From positions 1 to 44,593 of the forward strand of contig JANQRV010000427.1 of NCBI GenBank assembly GCA_028284395.1: a DNA stretch of 44,593 nt, given 5' to 3'. Under the pieces are notes generated by a model, which was given only the letters and a program-made list of their open reading frames with translations, was not told where the DNA came from and did no database searches. Positions 43,501 to 44,593 of the stretch are shown here, piece after piece. The translations under genes and the position numbers were made by a program. Numbering within the stretch: position 1 is the first letter of the stretch; each line of letters begins with the position of its first letter. The DNA is from Saprospiraceae bacterium (GTDB lineage: Bacteria; Bacteroidota; Bacteroidia; Chitinophagales; Saprospiraceae).

Positions 43501-44593
43501 ATGAGTAATAAAATCTCCAAAAGCCTTAAAAGTCAACGTCAGGAAAAGGAATTAAAGGAGCTTGAATTACAATTAAAAAAGCGCCGCTCGACCCTAAAAG
43601 GCTTGCGAACGAGGCTGAGGAGGATGAAAGATCAAATTCTGGACATCCAGACCAGAAGTTCATCAATTCTGTTCGCAAAGATGGAACAGATTGATCAGCT
43701 TAGAATGGAGTTGGTCAACCTCGCACGCAAACTACAAAAGCTGGCCACCTTGAATGAGATAGAAAAACGCGAACTCCAAACACTCTGTGATGAACTCTCC
43801 TCGGATTCTTTTATGGGGCCAGATTACGAATTTCATAAAGGTCAGGCAACTGACGATGAGCATGATTTCGAATCCCATGAACGTGAAAAAGCCGAATATT
43901 CCGATCAATTCCTGGCCTTTAAGGTGGCGCCGGATCCGGGAGAAAAAAAACAAATTCGCAAGATATTCCTCCGGCTTTCCAACAAACTGCATCCGGATAA
44001 GGCCAAAAACGACCGCGAGGCGAAGCGCTTCCATGAGTTGATGCAGAGGATCAATGAAGCATATGAGAATCATGATGTTGAAACACTGCTAAACCTGGAA
44101 TCCCGATATCTTCACGAAGACTGGGACATCAACCAGGAGATCGAAGCATTGACCGACGTCTTATCGCGTCGGATAGAAAAAGTTAGCAAGGAGTTGGCCC
44201 TCATCAAAAGTCAAATCGGCAGGACCAGTACAGAGATCAAAAATCTGCGTAATTCTACCGTAGGAAAAATGTTGACCGAGATGCAACAGGCCGATCGCAA
44301 CGGCAATGGATTGGATGCAGACATCAATCATGTTGAAGAAGTACTGGAAAATCTTCGAAATTTAAAAGAAGGACTCGAACATTCCATCGAAATCGGTGCC
44401 ATATCTCCCAGAATGAATCGATTCAAAGCTCGGTATGAAAAGGGAGATTTGGATGAAGAAATGCTGGAAAGATTGGACAAAAAACTTCGTGAAGAATTTG
44501 GCGACCATTACGATCCAATGGAGGTGGTAAGTGACTTCATGGACAACTTCCGGCACTCAAACATCGACAAAGAAAACTTGGATTTCCCTCCGG
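43501..44593 (+). CDS. Coiled-coil protein with J-domain (C-terminus cut by window edge)
   Basis: Open from the ATG at 43501 to the right edge, 364 codons. Residues 1-90 are a basic coiled coil (SLKSQRQEKELKELELQLKK). Residues 145-195 read as a J-domain: KKQIRKIFLRLSNKLHPDKAKND with the HPD motif at 164-166, then FHELMQRINEAYENHD. J-domains recruit DnaK/Hsp70. A further coiled coil (residues 215-300) and an acidic region follow. The client or location is unknown. No signal peptide. Confidence 0.8.
   Translation, partial: MSNKISKSLKSQRQEKELKELELQLKKRRSTLKGLRTRLRRMKDQILDIQTRSSSILFAKMEQIDQLRMELVNLARKLQKLATLNEIEKRELQTLCDELSSDSFMGPDYEFHKGQATDDEHDFESHEREKAEYSDQFLAFKVAPDPGEKKQIRKIFLRLSNKLHPDKAKNDREAKRFHELMQRINEAYENHDVETLLNLESRYLHEDWDINQEIEALTDVLSRRIEKVSKELALIKSQIGRTSTEIKNLRNSTVGKMLTEMQQADRNGNGLDADINHVEEVLENLRNLKEGLEHSIEIGAISPRMNRFKARYEKGDLDEEMLERLDKKLREEFGDHYDPMEVVSDFMDNFRHSNIDKENLDFPP

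Overview
The window is chromosomal DNA of a Bacteroidota bacterium, probably of the Saprospirales type. The signs are a secreted haem peroxidase with a type IX secretion (T9SS) C-terminal sorting domain, a SusC-free but typical Bacteroidota outer-membrane/lipoprotein pair, a GlxA-like AraC regulator, TAnnTTTG-type promoters and weak or absent Shine-Dalgarno sequences. The genus is inferred from protein style, not from a marker gene.

Layout. 1-4490: host genes (a glucosaminidase/LysM cell-wall hydrolase, a lipoprotein and a DUF5723-like barrel protein). 4491-4564: an intact tRNA with anticodon CAT. 4523-33512: an integrated element of about 29 kb. Its ends are a perfect 43-bp direct repeat. 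The left copy is the 3' half of the tRNA and the right copy (33470-33512) is an orphan tRNA 3' half followed by the original terminator. A tyrosine integrase sits at the right end, and GTGACAAAC-like repeats lie at matching distances inside both ends. 33513-44593: host or older accessory genes (truncated ArdA, DUF4143 ATPase, small MerR-type HTH, peroxidase, YceI protein, LytTR regulator, Fpg/Nei glycosylase, AraC regulator, DinB-like protein, J-domain coiled-coil protein cut by the window edge).

Inside the element, left to right: (a) a P-loop ATPase resembling the Sll1717 family with a HEPN ribonuclease-like partner; (b) a plasmid-like backbone made of three coiled-coil proteins (two with membrane segments), a divergent DNA-translocase/coupling ATPase plus replication-relaxation protein, an iteron origin, a Rep initiator and an HTH/coiled-coil/TM gene; (c) a full-length ribosomal protein bS16 fused to an effector-associated (EAD11-like) domain; (d) an operon of XRE regulator, SecD-SecF fusion with an added N-terminal HTH, a membrane-anchored STAND-type NTPase, a second NTPase with a degenerate caspase-like head, and a TM-pentapeptide-repeat protein; (e) a minus-strand cassette of PD-(D/E)XK nuclease, dual-GHKL histidine-kinase-like protein, receiver protein, His-rich unknown protein and N6-adenine methyltransferase; (f) the integrase.

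The main novelty candidates are three. The first is the bS16-EAD fusion and the HTH-SecDF/STAND operon, where copies of core housekeeping machines (ribosome, translocon) have been drawn into conflict-system architectures. The second is the GHKL-receiver-methyltransferase-nuclease cassette, which looks like a two-component-controlled restriction system. The third is that the Rep gene and its neighbour are each interrupted only by in-frame TGA codons (seven in total), with no TAA, TAG or frameshift. This suggests either TGA recoding or unusually biased decay. All functional statements come from reading motifs by eye; no database search was run.
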